Source of the DNA: Chara braunii
Lineage: Eukaryota; Streptophyta; Charophyceae; Charales; Characeae
Reading direction: 5' to 3'
Length of the DNA: 27,366 nucleotides
NCBI GenBank assembly: GCA_003427395.1
Contig: BFEA01000731.1
Coordinates: forward strand, 430,802-458,167
Within the stretch, counting starts at the first letter, position 1, and every line of letters starts with the position of its first letter. Both the position numbers and the translations under genes were made by a program. The notes beneath the pieces are model-generated. The model worked only from the letters and a program-made list of their open reading frames with translations. It did no database searches and was not told the DNA's origin. Shown in pieces: positions 1-8,911 of this stretch.

Positions 1-65
1 AAAAATCAATCAATCAATCCAAAAAAAAAAAATCAATCAATCAACCAATCAACCAATCAACCAAC

Positions 66-97
<32 letters not shown>

Positions 98-98
98 T
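1..98. repeat. AATC/AACC tetranucleotide microsatellite
   Basis: Runs of AATC with AACC variants, interrupted by an A-tract at about 20-32. The next 130 bases hold only A-, T- and C-rich low-complexity sequence. Confidence 0.9.
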
Positions 99-229
99 AC
101 AAAAAAAAAGTAAAAAAACAAAACAGCGGGTTTTTCAACAGAGAGAATAAATGAAAAGTAAAAAGTCGATAATTTTTTTCTCCCCCCTCTGAACCCCCCC
201 TATTTAGACCCCCCCGTTTTTTATCTTTT

Positions 230-717
230 TTGTTTTTTTTTCATAATGTAGGGGTGGGGCCCAGGTCCCGCCGCCGGAATCCCGACCCCGATTGGCAGGA
301 CCCCCTTCCCCTCGGCCGCAGTGGGCCGATTTCGACCGCGACCACGGTGGTCATTACTGCGGCCCCACGGCCCCAACCGCGGGCCACGGTCATGACCGCC
401 ATGACCGCAGCCACTGGGGTCGCATAGGGGAAAGGGTTATTCAACAAAGGCGAAAAAATGTTTTGCTACTCTACGGGGTGCGTTGTTGGGGCTTGAGGCA
501 ATTGAAAGCTTGCAGGATAACGTCCTCAAACCACCAGTACCCTTCCCATACATCGGCCGCGGGCAGTGTTGGAGGCCCCAAACGAATATCAACGGCGGCC
601 GTCGCCCACTTGGCTACTGCATTACCCAAGTGGGGAAAGCTCCTGGTGGTTCAATTGGGATTCTCTGCTTTCCGTTTGTGGGGTTAGTTGTTAACCTGCG
701 CAGGGCAACTTGTCATT
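230..717. other. Non-coding GC-rich stretch, no gene recognised
   Basis: Short frames are open on both strands here, but none shows a recognisable domain, splice context or sustained coding character. Positions 320-425 contain small local repeats built on GACCGC/CCACGG, typical of degenerate repeat DNA. I see no gene. Confidence 0.5.
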
Positions 718-916
718 CTAGTATTACGGGAACCCCGTAGCAGCCACGTCCCTGCTCAAGCCTCCAACGAGGTAACATGGGGGAGCTGAACCTGCTCAAG
801 CCTCCATGCGGTGGCTGCACCCACTGCACCCACCAGTGGGTGCGATACCTGCTACAGCAGGTAGGCTATACCGGCCATGGGTCAGCCGGTAGCATCAGGA
901 CCGAGCTTTATCTATG

Positions 917-1365
917 GGATAATTGGTAGAAAGCACCCACGCCAAAACCTTTTGGGTTTTGGCCCCTCAAAGTTGGGCTGTTTGGTACTACCGGCCCGAA
1001 TTTCTTCAGCCTGGGTGAAAGAAGCCTTTGCCCTGTGGCCACAACGCCCTTGGCCTATTTTTACCAGTTCATGAATTTGGTGCTGTTTTTGTGCCAGATT
1101 CACGAACAGGTAGGGCTCTTCTTTCTCAAAATACCACGGGCCTCATTCTATCCTTCAGCGGTACCATCCTCGACCTCCTTTACGCCAAAATGAATCTGGC
1201 ACATATAGCATGATATAGGTTCATGATCCCGTAGGGCCCTCGGAGTGAAGCGTGGCCTGTACTACCCCACATGGAAGACATGATTGCGCAATCATGTCTT
1301 CCATGTTTGGCCTGGGCACTTTCTACCCGAAAATGTTTGGCCTGGGCACTTTCTACCAATTATCC
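917..1365. mobile_element. Non-autonomous TIR transposon (449 bp), 5-bp TSD CTATG
   Basis: The left end GGATAATTGGTAGAAAG (917-933) is the exact reverse complement of the right end (1349-1365). Weaker inverted similarity extends about 15 bp further inward. The element is flanked by CTATG at 912-916 and 1366-1370. Comparison with the uninterrupted SINE-like copy at 2183-2487 shows this segment as extra sequence inside copy 1, which supports insertion. It encodes no transposase, so it is a MITE-sized passenger. It contains a perfect 36-bp palindrome and a 30-bp duplication (about 1303-1362). The superfamily is not assigned. Confidence 0.75.
1270..1305. repeat. Perfect 36-bp palindrome
   Basis: Eighteen bases, CATGGAAGACATGATTGC, are followed immediately by their exact reverse complement with no spacer. 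It lies inside the TIR element at 917-1365, next to a 30-bp direct duplication that starts ATGTTTGGCCTGGGCAC. Confidence 0.95.
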
Positions 1366-1752
1366 CTATGCCTCCCCTCCGGTCCCCTCCCCCTAATATG
1401 AACATCAGCAGTCTCTGCTCAATGCCACTCAGGAGATCTCTAGGTGGCAGGGGCCAAGCATGCCCAGGAAGGTACATGAGGGCCTAATGAGGCCAAAGCG
1501 GATTAAGCCCAAGACCTCCTGAATGCCACTTGCGTGCGTCAGCAACTGAGCTAGGCCGCTGGATAACTTTTCTTTTTTGGGAAAAGGAGAAAAGGGGAAT
1601 AACGAATTCATTGCAAATTGGAAAGAAGGTCGGGACCTGACAATTCTACCACGGTGGGCCTTACTGGGGCCATTACTCAGCGACCACCAGAAAGCAATCG
1701 CTGGAATATTTAATGCGGTCCAGAAAAGGCTACCGAGGCTGTACCGAAGGTG

Positions 1753-1779
1753 TTTTTTTTTTTTTTTTTTTTTTTTTTT
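1753..1779. repeat. Poly(T) tract
   Basis: An uninterrupted run of about 27 T, read as poly(A) on the minus strand, probably a retroposon tail. A B-box-like GAGTTCGAATCC lies downstream at about 1853-1864 on the plus strand, but I could not define an element. Confidence 0.6.
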
Positions 1780-2182
1780 GGGGTTCGGAAGAATTTCAAT
1801 TACCAACGGTTCTCCCTCAGTTTGTACATCCACGAACTTGAAATACAGCCCTGAGTTCGAATCCAGATGCAATCAGGTGAACAAAAAGAAACCAAAACAA
1901 AAAATAAAAACAAAAGTTCTGTTTTTTTTTCTTTTTTTCTTTTCTTTTTCAGGTTAAAAGTGTGAAACTTACATTACATACGAAATGAAATGAGGACGAG
2001 TAAAAACATAAATTCATAATTCAACCGGCAATACCGGAGCGAAAGTGGGTCCAGAATCTCATCTCAGAAAACTCAACCAATTTCCCTATTTTTAAAAAAA
2101 ACTGGAAGCTCGTTTTTTTTTTTTTTTTTTTTCTTATTCTCAATTTTTCCTCACACTACCTACCTACCACTACTACTTATAG

Positions 2183-2487
2183 GCATACGGGAAACCCGTA
2201 GCATACCAGAGCCATGTTTTTACGGCCACTCGAGCCTGCAGGATACCGGCCAGGGGACGGCCTGTAGCACCAGGGATTAAGCGAACCAATCCCCCGTGCC
2301 TCCCCTCAGGCCCCTCCCCTACTAACATAGCAGACTCTGCTTGATGCGGATCGGGGGATCCAGTGGTCTATCTCTTGGGTAGCGGGTGCCAAGTAAGCCC
2401 AGGAAGGTCATGAGGCCAATGGGGATTGAACCCATGACCTCCTGAATGCCACTTGCGAGCCTTACCAACTGAGCAAGGCCGCTGGAT
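2183..2487 (-). mobile_element. tRNA-headed SINE-like element, copy 2 (uninterrupted)
   Basis: On the minus strand the head starts near 2487. It has an A-box-like stretch at 2476-2460 (TTGCTCAGTTGGTAAGG) and a B-box-like stretch at 2433-2421 (GGGTTCAATCCCC). The body shares its motifs and order with copy 1. The 3' end carries the foldback TACGGGTTTCCCGTA (2200-2186). This copy acts as the empty-site control that reveals the insertion in copy 1. Confidence 0.65.
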
Positions 2488-2511
2488 GGAAGCTCGTTAT
2501 CTCACTTCACC

Positions 2512-2589
2512 GTGTAATCTGAACACAAGACTCGAACACACAACCAACCGCTTGGCAGGCTAACACCTTACCATAAGGCTAAGTGGGCT
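2512..2589 (-). repeat. tRNA-like sequence (possible SINE head)
   Basis: On the minus strand this has an A-box-like TAGCCTTATGGTAAGG and a B-box-like GTGTTCGAGTC (2539-2529), with CTGCCAA in between as in a tRNA-Gly(GCC) anticodon loop. The acceptor and anticodon stems do not pair well by eye, so it is more likely a tRNA-derived repeat than a working gene. Confidence 0.4.
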
Positions 2590-2919
2590 GGGGTCAAAGT
2601 GAAGCCCCAAGATGAGATGAGCACTTCACCCCACCCCAGGACGGAGATCCGAGATCCCACGACACGGTGTACCCAACCACACTCACCCCTACGCAGCCAC
2701 ACTGCCCACAGTATAATCTCTACGGCGGTTACTGCGCCAAAGCTACGGTATAAGCCTTCACTGGCCTAATCATCGGCCTAACTTAGGCTGGCTCTCACGC
2801 TACAGTAATTATTGTGATTACTGTAGTAAAAGGGCTCCCCCTAAAGATTACCAGTTTCCATGGTAGGGTGACTGCTTCGAACTCCTCACGTCTGGTCCAC
2901 TTTTCAATTTCCCGGGAAA

Positions 2920-2963
2920 CTTTTTTATTTTTATTTTATGCGTGTCATCCTTGCGCAGGGGCC

Positions 2964-2995
<32 letters not shown>
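2920..2995 (-). pseudogene. Truncated U6 snRNA retrocopy
   Basis: Read on the minus strand from 2995 to 2935, the sequence matches the central and 3' region of U6 spliceosomal RNA. It includes the ACAGAGA box that pairs with the 5' splice site, the AGC triad region and the internal stem-loop, ending GATGACACGCATAAA. It lacks the 5' stem-loop (about 20 nt) and the normal U-rich 3' end. Instead it runs into an A-rich stretch (2934-2921, interrupted by T), the signature of reverse-transcribed RNA. No convincing target duplication was found. It is not a functional gene. Confidence 0.85.
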
Positions 2996-2999
2996 ACAG

Positions 3000-3427
3000 A
3001 TTTAGAAGAGAAGAAGGGGATGCAAGAGTCGCAAGACGACAGGTAATTGAATTGGTTGGGCTTAAAGAATTAACCTTTTTTTTTTTTTTCCTAAAAACAG
3101 AAAGGAAGGGGAAAAAAGAAAGAGGAAGGGCGGGGGGCAACATGAATTACCTCGTTTGCGAGGCCCTATGCTTGCAGGGGTCCCCTCTATATAGTCTTAG
3201 GAGTAGTGGTAGGAAGGTAGTAAAAGGCGAAAAACGAATTTGAGAGAAGAACATAGTGTAGTTAAAAAAAAATAATAATAATAACGAAAGAGAAAAGACA
3301 AGAGACAGAAAGCAAAAAAAAAAAAAAGAAACAGGAAGGACAAGACGGTCCCCACATCTAACGGTGGACAACGTAGACCAGGCGCCACGTCATGTCGCAA
3401 CCACCTAGCCAGGCTCGCCAGACTCAG
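3000..3427. other. Low-complexity stretch, no gene recognised
   Basis: A/G-rich on the plus strand, with AAT repeats near 3272-3285 and a poly(A) run near 3316-3328. No supported coding region. Confidence 0.5.
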
Positions 3428-3553
3428 TGAGAGCGTATTCACACCAGCTCTAACTTGAACGTATCTGACTGGATTTACGGTCCAACCTGGACGCATCGCA
3501 CCGCAATTACGTCCAAAAGCACGTAAACAAGTCCTAGTGTGAGTATGCCCTCA
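3428..3553. mobile_element. MITE-like foldback, 126 bp
   Basis: The left end TGAGAGCGTATTCACACCAG (3428-3447) and the reverse complement of the right end, TGAGGGCATACTCACACTAG (3534-3553), match at 16 of 20 positions, all differences being transitions. The interior is short and non-coding. I could not identify a clear target-site duplication, so the precise ends are provisional. Confidence 0.5.
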
Positions 3554-3831
3554 GTCGCAACAAAGCAGGTTACTTATAAGACGAAAAAAAAAGCAGGTCA
3601 TCTTTCTTTCTCTTTTTAATCTCTCGTTGCTAAAAAGAATATGTGGTCATCTTTTGCCTAAAACGGCAGCCTCCCACATGAAGCTCAAACAGCAGCACAA
3701 TGTCATGCCGCGATCACTTAAAACACTGAAACCCAACTTTCGTCAAAAGAGACTAGGTACTCTGAACAACAACGGAACGAAACAAATGAACCCCCAATCA
3801 ACTTCGAATGCTATCGAAAACTACTCCCCTC

Positions 3832-3915
3832 ATACCTTTCTCGGCCTTTTGGCTAAGATCAAGTGTAGTATCTGTTCTGATAAGTTTAATATCTGATCTG
3901 TGGTCCATCGGGCCA

Positions 3916-3947
<32 letters not shown>
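3832..3947 (+). pseudogene. 3'-truncated, polyadenylated U2 snRNA retrocopy
   Basis: Positions 3832-3917 match the first ~86 nt of U2 spliceosomal RNA: the plant-type 5' end ATACCTTTCTCGGCC, then TTTTGGCTAAGATCAAG, then the branch-site recognition region GTGTAGTATCTG, then stem II sequences. Stem IIa carries changes (GATAAG where U2 normally has TATCAG). The match stops before the Sm site and continues directly into about 30 A (3918-3947). An 11-bp perfect duplication, CTACTCCCCTC, flanks the unit at 3821-3831 and 3949-3959. This is a LINE-type retroposition event, not an active U2 gene. Confidence 0.93.
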
Positions 3948-3950
<3 letters not shown>

Positions 3951-4099
3951 ACTCCCCTCCTCTCTTTTATTTTTCTTACAACACGCAATCCTCGCACACA
4001 TATATCACGAGGCACCACCCCACAGCGCGCCAATTACCGTGGCAGAGGCGATGAGAAGGGAACGGGACCTCTGTAGCCTCTGGGAAGTCCTCCTCCTCG

Positions 4100-4503
4100 G
4101 AATGAGATCCTTCATCTCTCTCAGACTGATGACCTCCTCTTTCCATAATTGAGAGTGGCTGTGCAGGACCCGTCTGCCCTCTCTCTCAGAGTGCTGGCCT
4201 CCTCTCAGACTGATGGCCTCCTCTTTCCATTACTGAGAGTGCCTGTGCTTCATCTCTCTCAGACATCATGATGGCCTCCTCTTTCAAACAGCAAGCAAGC
4301 AAGCAAACAAGCTCACTGGGACGGTCTCTCCAGGCCGCTGGCACCTGCTTCCATACCTCCTTCGAATGAGATCCTTCAGCTCTCTTAGACTGATGGCCTC
4401 CTCTTTCCATAACTGAGAATCTGAGAGTGTCTGTGCAGGCCAGCAAGCAAGCAAGCTCACTGGGAAGGCCTCTTCAAGCCGCTGGCACCTGCTTCCATAC
4501 CTC
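4100..4503. repeat. Interspersed duplications downstream of the membrane-protein gene
   Basis: A block containing GATGGCCTCCTCTTTCCAT recurs near 4126, 4209, 4269 and 4391. A second block beginning GCTCACTGGGA recurs at 4311 and 4455 (offset 144 bp) and includes CGCTGGCACCTGCTTCCATA. GCAA tetranucleotide runs precede each copy of the second block. This region is directly 3' of the gene at 4530-6884 and may include its 3' UTR or be a repeat insertion. Confidence 0.7.
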
Positions 4504-4529
4504 TCTGCTTATCAGCTCCTGACGGATAG

Positions 4530-6884
4530 CTAGACGCCCACGTCCGGGCGTCCGACAGGTTCGATCGCAGTCCTAGAGGGGAGCTCTGCTGCGGCTACAC
4601 CGGGCACGTCGGACGCTTTCTTCTTCCGGTGAGCAACGAACAGGATGACCGTGGTCGCCATCGCCACAACTGCAGCGAGCGATGACAGGACGGCTATGGT
4701 GATGACAGCTGCCCTCGACAGACGATGAGATTTGCCCGACGACGACGACGACGCACACCTGTGGAGTCGCGACCACTCGATCTCCAGCTCGAACACCCGA
4801 CCATCGTTCGATCCGACGTAGAGAAACAACTTGCCGTCGAATTGATGCAGTGCCACTCCGTGCAATGCAAAGCCATCCGCTCTGGCGACTGTCTTCACGC
4901 TTCCGCTGGCGGCACACGGCGAATCTAGCGTCACCCAGTAAATGCTGCTGCCGCTAGAGTTCGAACTGCTGACCTCAGAAAGCGACGGAGACGGAGGGGT
5001 ACCGATGCAGAAGAGATTGCACCCGTCATCCGTTGCCACGATATCCAGCAGACCGGAGTCCGGTCCCAAGACCTCCGGCTCGGCAGCAGCCTCGGAATCA
5101 GGCCCAGGCCCCGACGCTTTATGCATCCATCCCCATATCAAGGTAAACGCCCTCGATAATGGGTTAAAACCCCACACTTGGCTGAGCGCTGGGTCTACCA
5201 AGTACAAGCAACTGCCATCGCCTGAAAAGCTCTGTCTACTGAAGGATAGGTTTCTCACATAAGGATATCTTCCATCCCCTTCGAAGGTGTGAAGGATCTC
5301 GAACCTCGTTGACGTGTTCACACACATCTCCGTGTCCGCAATCTCCGCAGCAAGAAGTCGTGGAGGCTCGGCCACGTCAGCAAGGTATAGTTTCGTCTTC
5401 GTTGGGTTGAAGGCCATGCTTCCCGCCGTTCTAGCACTCGCTACTCGCACTGGCTCTTGATGGCCCGAAGTAGTCGACAAGAACGTGATCATCGTGGTCG
5501 AGGAATTGCCCACGGAAGCTTCGGGGAAAGTGACGAGAAGGTTCGCTCCCAGATCGGACAGCTCCAGGCCGCCGACGACGAGTAATGAAGGCGGAGAACT
5601 TTTTGCCAATCGCCTCATCGATCGTCGCGCGGTTGACCCTACCTCCACTAAAGCCGAGGCTGCTGCCGAGGCTGCTGCCGAGCCTGCTTGATACTTCAGA
5701 GGAGGGATCAGCCCTTCTCCGTTATCTGAGAAGATGACATCCGGAGGACCATGCGTGGAACCCTGCAGTGAAACGGGGTCATCCCGAGGATGTACTACCA
5801 GTACAGCCGCCGGTCCCGATGGGGGTCCCGAGAAGATCGATGCCCAGGCGGAATGCGGCTCTGAGATCAATGCCCTGATGGATAGCAGCTCGGATCCCGA
5901 CGGAGGCGCCCTTGAACTAGATGTCCAGCGCCGTCCTTCCTCTGCTGCCCAGAACTCTAATTCGTCTAATGACCAGGACTGTGTCTCCAACAGAACCTTA
6001 CGAAGCATCGGTGAGGGTGGCAACGAATATGATTCGTCTGCGCCCGAGGGCTCTGCGTCTAGTTCGGGCGAGCCATATTCTTCGTCCCAGCCCCAGGTCT
6101 CTGATTGTTGTGCAGCCGAGCTGTACGCTGCCGCTGCTTCCGAGAACCGTGCCTCTGCTGCGGCTGAGGCGTCTGCTTCTGCTGCTGCCGAGCGTGTTGC
6201 CGAGGCCGGCGCCAAGGAAGCGTAAGCGGGAGGGTAATATGATGATGAGAGGGCATGCGATCCCAAGCCTGTCCCAGGAGCGGATGTGTAGGATGAGGAT
6301 GGGGGCGGCGTCTCCGCGGGACTGCTATTCATGGGGATCGGACCTGGGGCACTCCCGTTTGGCGGGAATACGGCTATGGTCTCAGCGTCCACAAGTGTCT
6401 TCTTGCGCCTCTTTAATGGCAGGAGATCGGCTCTAGCGATGACCGTGTCACGGTACGAGTCCGCGCAAACGATCTGGAGGCTGAAGTAGAAGACCGTGAC
6501 GTTGGGTACAAAGACCATGTTACGAACCCTACTCTCGCACCCTGCAAGGTCAAGGGGATGATAATCTGCTGGAGATGGAGATGAGTAGCTTACCACCACC
6601 TCATTCGTCTTGAACAAGGAGCCCGTCGACGAGTCATTAACCAGCGTCAGAGTCCCCGCCGTTTGCCTGCCTTCCTCTCCGCTACTACGCCACGGTGGAG
6701 GCTTGGAATCGATGGCTGCGCTTGGAGCTGGACTCGTCGAGATCTGAAGTCGTCTTGCAGCTGTTCCCCGCTCCGCCGCCACGCGCCGATCGCTCGCGAG
6801 GCTTGGCTGGACCATCAACAGCATGATCGCCGTTACCGGTAGTAGCAGGATTGTCATCTTGCATCGCACTTTGGTTCGAACCAT
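4530..6884 (-). CDS. Single-pass type I membrane protein with propeller-like ectodomain
   Basis: A 784-residue protein if started at the ATG at 6884. I prefer that start because it gives a textbook signal peptide: basic MVRTKVRCK, then hydrophobic TILLLPVTAIMLLMV, cleavage after PSLA near residue 30. The frame also has an in-frame ATG at 6998. The ectodomain has several N-glycosylation sites (NVT, NGS, NTS, NLS), an Ala/Ser/Glu-rich low-complexity part (about residues 225-262) and a later half with repeated beta-strand units such as KLYLADV, SCLYLVDP and KLFLYVGSNDGRVFELE. These resemble blades of an NHL/YVTN-type beta-propeller, though that is inferred by eye. One transmembrane helix (about 725-751) is followed by HRKKK and a 30-residue cytosolic tail. 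There is no kinase domain. The frame is long, intronless and clean, unlike its neighbours. A role in surface recognition or wall sensing is only a guess. Confidence 0.75.
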   Translation of the reverse strand: MVRTKVRCKMTILLLPVTAIMLLMVQPSLASDRRVAAERGTAARRLQISTSPAPSAAIDSKPPPWRSSGEEGRQTAGTLTLVNDSSTGSLFKTNEVVVSYSSPSPADYHPLDLAGCESRVRNMVFVPNVTVFYFSLQIVCADSYRDTVIARADLLPLKRRKKTLVDAETIAVFPPNGSAPGPIPMNSSPAETPPPSSSYTSAPGTGLGSHALSSSYYPPAYASLAPASATRSAAAEADASAAAEARFSEAAAAYSSAAQQSETWGWDEEYGSPELDAEPSGADESYSLPPSPMLRKVLLETQSWSLDELEFWAAEEGRRWTSSSRAPPSGSELLSIRALISEPHSAWASIFSGPPSGPAAVLVVHPRDDPVSLQGSTHGPPDVIFSDNGEGLIPPLKYQAGSAAASAAASALVEVGSTARRSMRRLAKSSPPSLLVVGGLELSDLGANLLVTFPEASVGNSSTTMITFLSTTSGHQEPVRVASARTAGSMAFNPTKTKLYLADVAEPPRLLAAEIADTEMCVNTSTRFEILHTFEGDGRYPYVRNLSFSRQSFSGDGSCLYLVDPALSQVWGFNPLSRAFTLIWGWMHKASGPGPDSEAAAEPEVLGPDSGLLDIVATDDGCNLFCIGTPPSPSLSEVSSSNSSGSSIYWVTLDSPCAASGSVKTVARADGFALHGVALHQFDGKLFLYVGSNDGRVFELEIEWSRLHRCASSSSSGKSHRLSRAAVITIAVLSSLAAVVAMATTVILFVAHRKKKASDVPGVAAAELPSRTAIEPVGRPDVGV

Positions 6885-7019
6885 GGTCGCGTCCGATCGC
6901 CTCGGAGATGTTGAGGACGAAACCGCCATAGCCATTCTCGTCCACACCGCCCCAGCGCGGAAAACCACAAGACTGCCCGCGCAAAACTGGCCCCGCACGA
7001 TGAGGGCATAATAATAATA

Positions 7020-7310
7020 CAGGGAAAAAAAAAAAAAACAGTGGCAGTCGAAACGAAACTGGAGCGGGGAAATTTTGGAAATGCTTCCGTATCGATCAGT
7101 CAGAGGGTGTCAAAGATCGGGGGACAATGTCGTTAGCTCTGCATAAAACCTGAAATATCGCTTGTGTGCGTTGTGTTCGAGGGAAGATGCAATGCGTTGT
7201 GTTCGAGGGAAGACAGAGAAGCTTCCAGGGACGGATGGGACTCGGCTGACCGTGGTAAGTGGACAAGGTCACGCACATTTTGCCGCCCATTTTGCCGCCT
7301 CGGCCCACAT
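7020..7310. other. Intergenic sequence, no gene recognised
   Basis: A poly(A) run at about 7025-7038 and a 26-bp direct duplication (GCGTTGTGTTCGAGGGAAGA at 7168 and 7194). The AT-rich stretch near 7008-7020 reads GTATTATTATTATG on the minus strand and could serve as a TATA-like element for the gene at 4530-6884, but this is weak. Confidence 0.35.
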
Positions 7311-7434
7311 GCAAGGTTTAGTAGCAGAAAATGATACTCAGTGACACCACGGCAGGCGGGAAAATCTTTTCTGCAAGGTTTAGTAGCAGAAAATGATACT
7401 GAGTGACACCTCGGCAGGCGGGAAAATCTTTTCT
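7311..7434. repeat. 62-bp tandem duplication
   Basis: Two head-to-tail copies (7311-7372, 7373-7434) differing at only a few positions. Each starts GCAAGGTTTAGTAGCAGAAA and ends GGGAAAATCTTTTCT. Confidence 0.9.
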
Positions 7435-8570
7435 GCGCGGGTCCACTTTTTTTTTAGTACACACCACTGACTGGGACACTTTTGACACCTTCCGATCTGC
7501 ACAGCAGGAGGGCCATCAACCACCATGACGGGTCTTCGAATTGCTACATCTTTTGAGTTGCGTAAATACCCCTGCCTTCTTTACGTGTTACCGGAAGTGA
7601 GTGCTTCACACATGGGAGTAGCCTATTCGCGTTAGGCCTGCTCCGCCTGCTTCACAGATCTGTTGCCCATGCCAAGGCCTATTCTGCCCGCCAACAGACT
7701 ACAGGTGAGGTTTTAGGGCGTTTAGTTAGCTATGACACTTTTTTGACAATAGTAAACTAGACGTCCCGCGCCGCGCCGTGTAATGCGCCGACATGCTTTT
7801 TGCCAATGAACACCTCCCGTTTGGGCGGGAGAGCTGCCATCTCGGCGTGCTGGACTAACGACCACTGGATATTTTTGCAATCCAGGACTCGTCGTCGTCG
7901 CAAAGCTGTCGCAGCTAAACGCGGCGCCGTGTAGTAGGCCGAGGCCCCTGGCCTCAGGAGGTGCCCGTAGTACTCATCCATTGGGAGGTAAGATGACAGA
8001 GGGGATTGGGAGGGCCCAGCAGGGGGAGTCACCTAGGATGGCACCATGATACCATAACATACGGCAGCGCAGATCACGACCTCCGATTTTGCCGCCTTCT
8101 CTTCTGTTGGTGTTTCTTTCTTTTTCTTCCGCCGGTGTTTTTTTCTGGGGAAAAATTGTCTGCCACCCTTGCATTTTCCATTATTTTGCATTGTGCCCCT
8201 CCGATGGCCGATTTACCCTTTCGCCCCGCTGGCCACAAGTCAAATTTCCCATAAAGCTATGGTGCCGTTTGCAAAAAGAAAAGATCAGAGAGATCTTATC
8301 CAGCCACACAGTCTGGACCGACTACGTATGAGGTCCTCTCAAGCCTAGTCGGACTCAACTCCGTGAAGACTCAGCAAATCAGATACAAGGTGTACTGTAA
8401 CAGCGAAATGCAAGAGGGAATTGAGTGGTGCCCAAGGTGCGAGCCAGGCGGCGGATTGTGCGGTAAAGTCAGATAAAACGTCCCAGCGAAGATCCTCTCC
8501 GCAGCGAGTGTCCTGGTCCGAAAGCATAAAGTCCGAGTCCCAATCAAATAGAGCAACTGTATTGCCGCGC
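7435..8570. other. Intergenic region, no convincing gene
   Basis: The longest candidate is a 91-codon minus-strand frame (8032-7757) with no recognisable domain or splice signals. I do not call it a gene. The rest shows no repeats or motifs I can name. Confidence 0.4.
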
Positions 8571-8790
8571 GTTCATTGAACGCGGGTTCCGCGTTAAGTT
8601 TTTGAACGCGTTGAACGCGCGTTCAAAGAATGCGGGTGCACGCTCTGAACGCGAACGCGCAGAGCGCCACCCACGCCCGGGAGGCCTATCGGGGGCGCTG
8701 GGGACCGGCGGCGGTGCTTGGGGGGGCTGTGGGCAGTGTGGGGAGCGGCGACGGTGCTTTGGGAGGGGCTGTGGGCCAATGCCCCAAGCG
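8571..8790. repeat. GAACGCG/CGCGTTC cluster and G-rich duplication
   Basis: From 8571 to 8665, GAACGCG and its complement CGCGTTC recur in both orientations, giving several overlapping short palindromes. From 8702 to 8785, a G-rich block containing CGGTGCTT and GGGGCTGTGGGC occurs twice. A related phrase, GTGGGCAGTGTGGGGAG, recurs near 27163. Confidence 0.6.
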
Positions 8791-8823
8791 AGACGGACAA
8801 AAAAAAGAAAGTAAAAAAAAAAA

Positions 8824-8842
8824 ATGTGTGTGTGTAAAATTG

Positions 8843-8910
<68 letters not shown>
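8824..8910. repeat. GT microsatellite
   Basis: Mostly uninterrupted TG repeats, longest uninterrupted part about 8858-8910. It marks the left edge of an AT-rich region. Confidence 0.95.

Positions 8911-8911
<1 letters not shown>

Larger units (their letters stand above)
718..1562 (-). mobile_element. tRNA-headed SINE-like element, copy 1, interrupted by a TIR element
   Basis: Read on the minus strand, this copy begins near 1562 with a tRNA-like head. A Pol III A-box-like stretch is at 1553-1537 (TAGCTCAGTTGCTGACG) and a B-box-like stretch at 1510-1498 (GGGCTTAATCCGC). The body (CCTTCCTGGGC, AGCAGAGACTGCT, GGGGAGG motifs) matches copy 2 at 2183-2487. It stops at 1366, where a 449-bp element is inserted, and resumes at 916, ending near the foldback TACGGGGTTCCCGTA at about 727-741. 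The tRNA head and internal promoter boxes suggest a Pol III-transcribed retroposon. The exact 3' end and any target-site duplication are uncertain. A tRNA-derived repeat of another class is possible. Confidence 0.6.

Noticed and set aside
2421-2485. Functional tRNA gene on the minus strand
   Set aside because: A- and B-box-like sequences are present but acceptor and anticodon stems do not pair properly, and the same sequence recurs as the head of a repeat family.
3832-3917. Functional U2 snRNA gene
   Set aside because: It is truncated before the Sm site, altered in stem IIa, and followed by poly(A) with a target duplication.
7757-8032. 91-codon minus-strand frame as a small gene
   Set aside because: It has some protein-like character but no domain, no splice or promoter context and a length expected by chance in GC-rich DNA.
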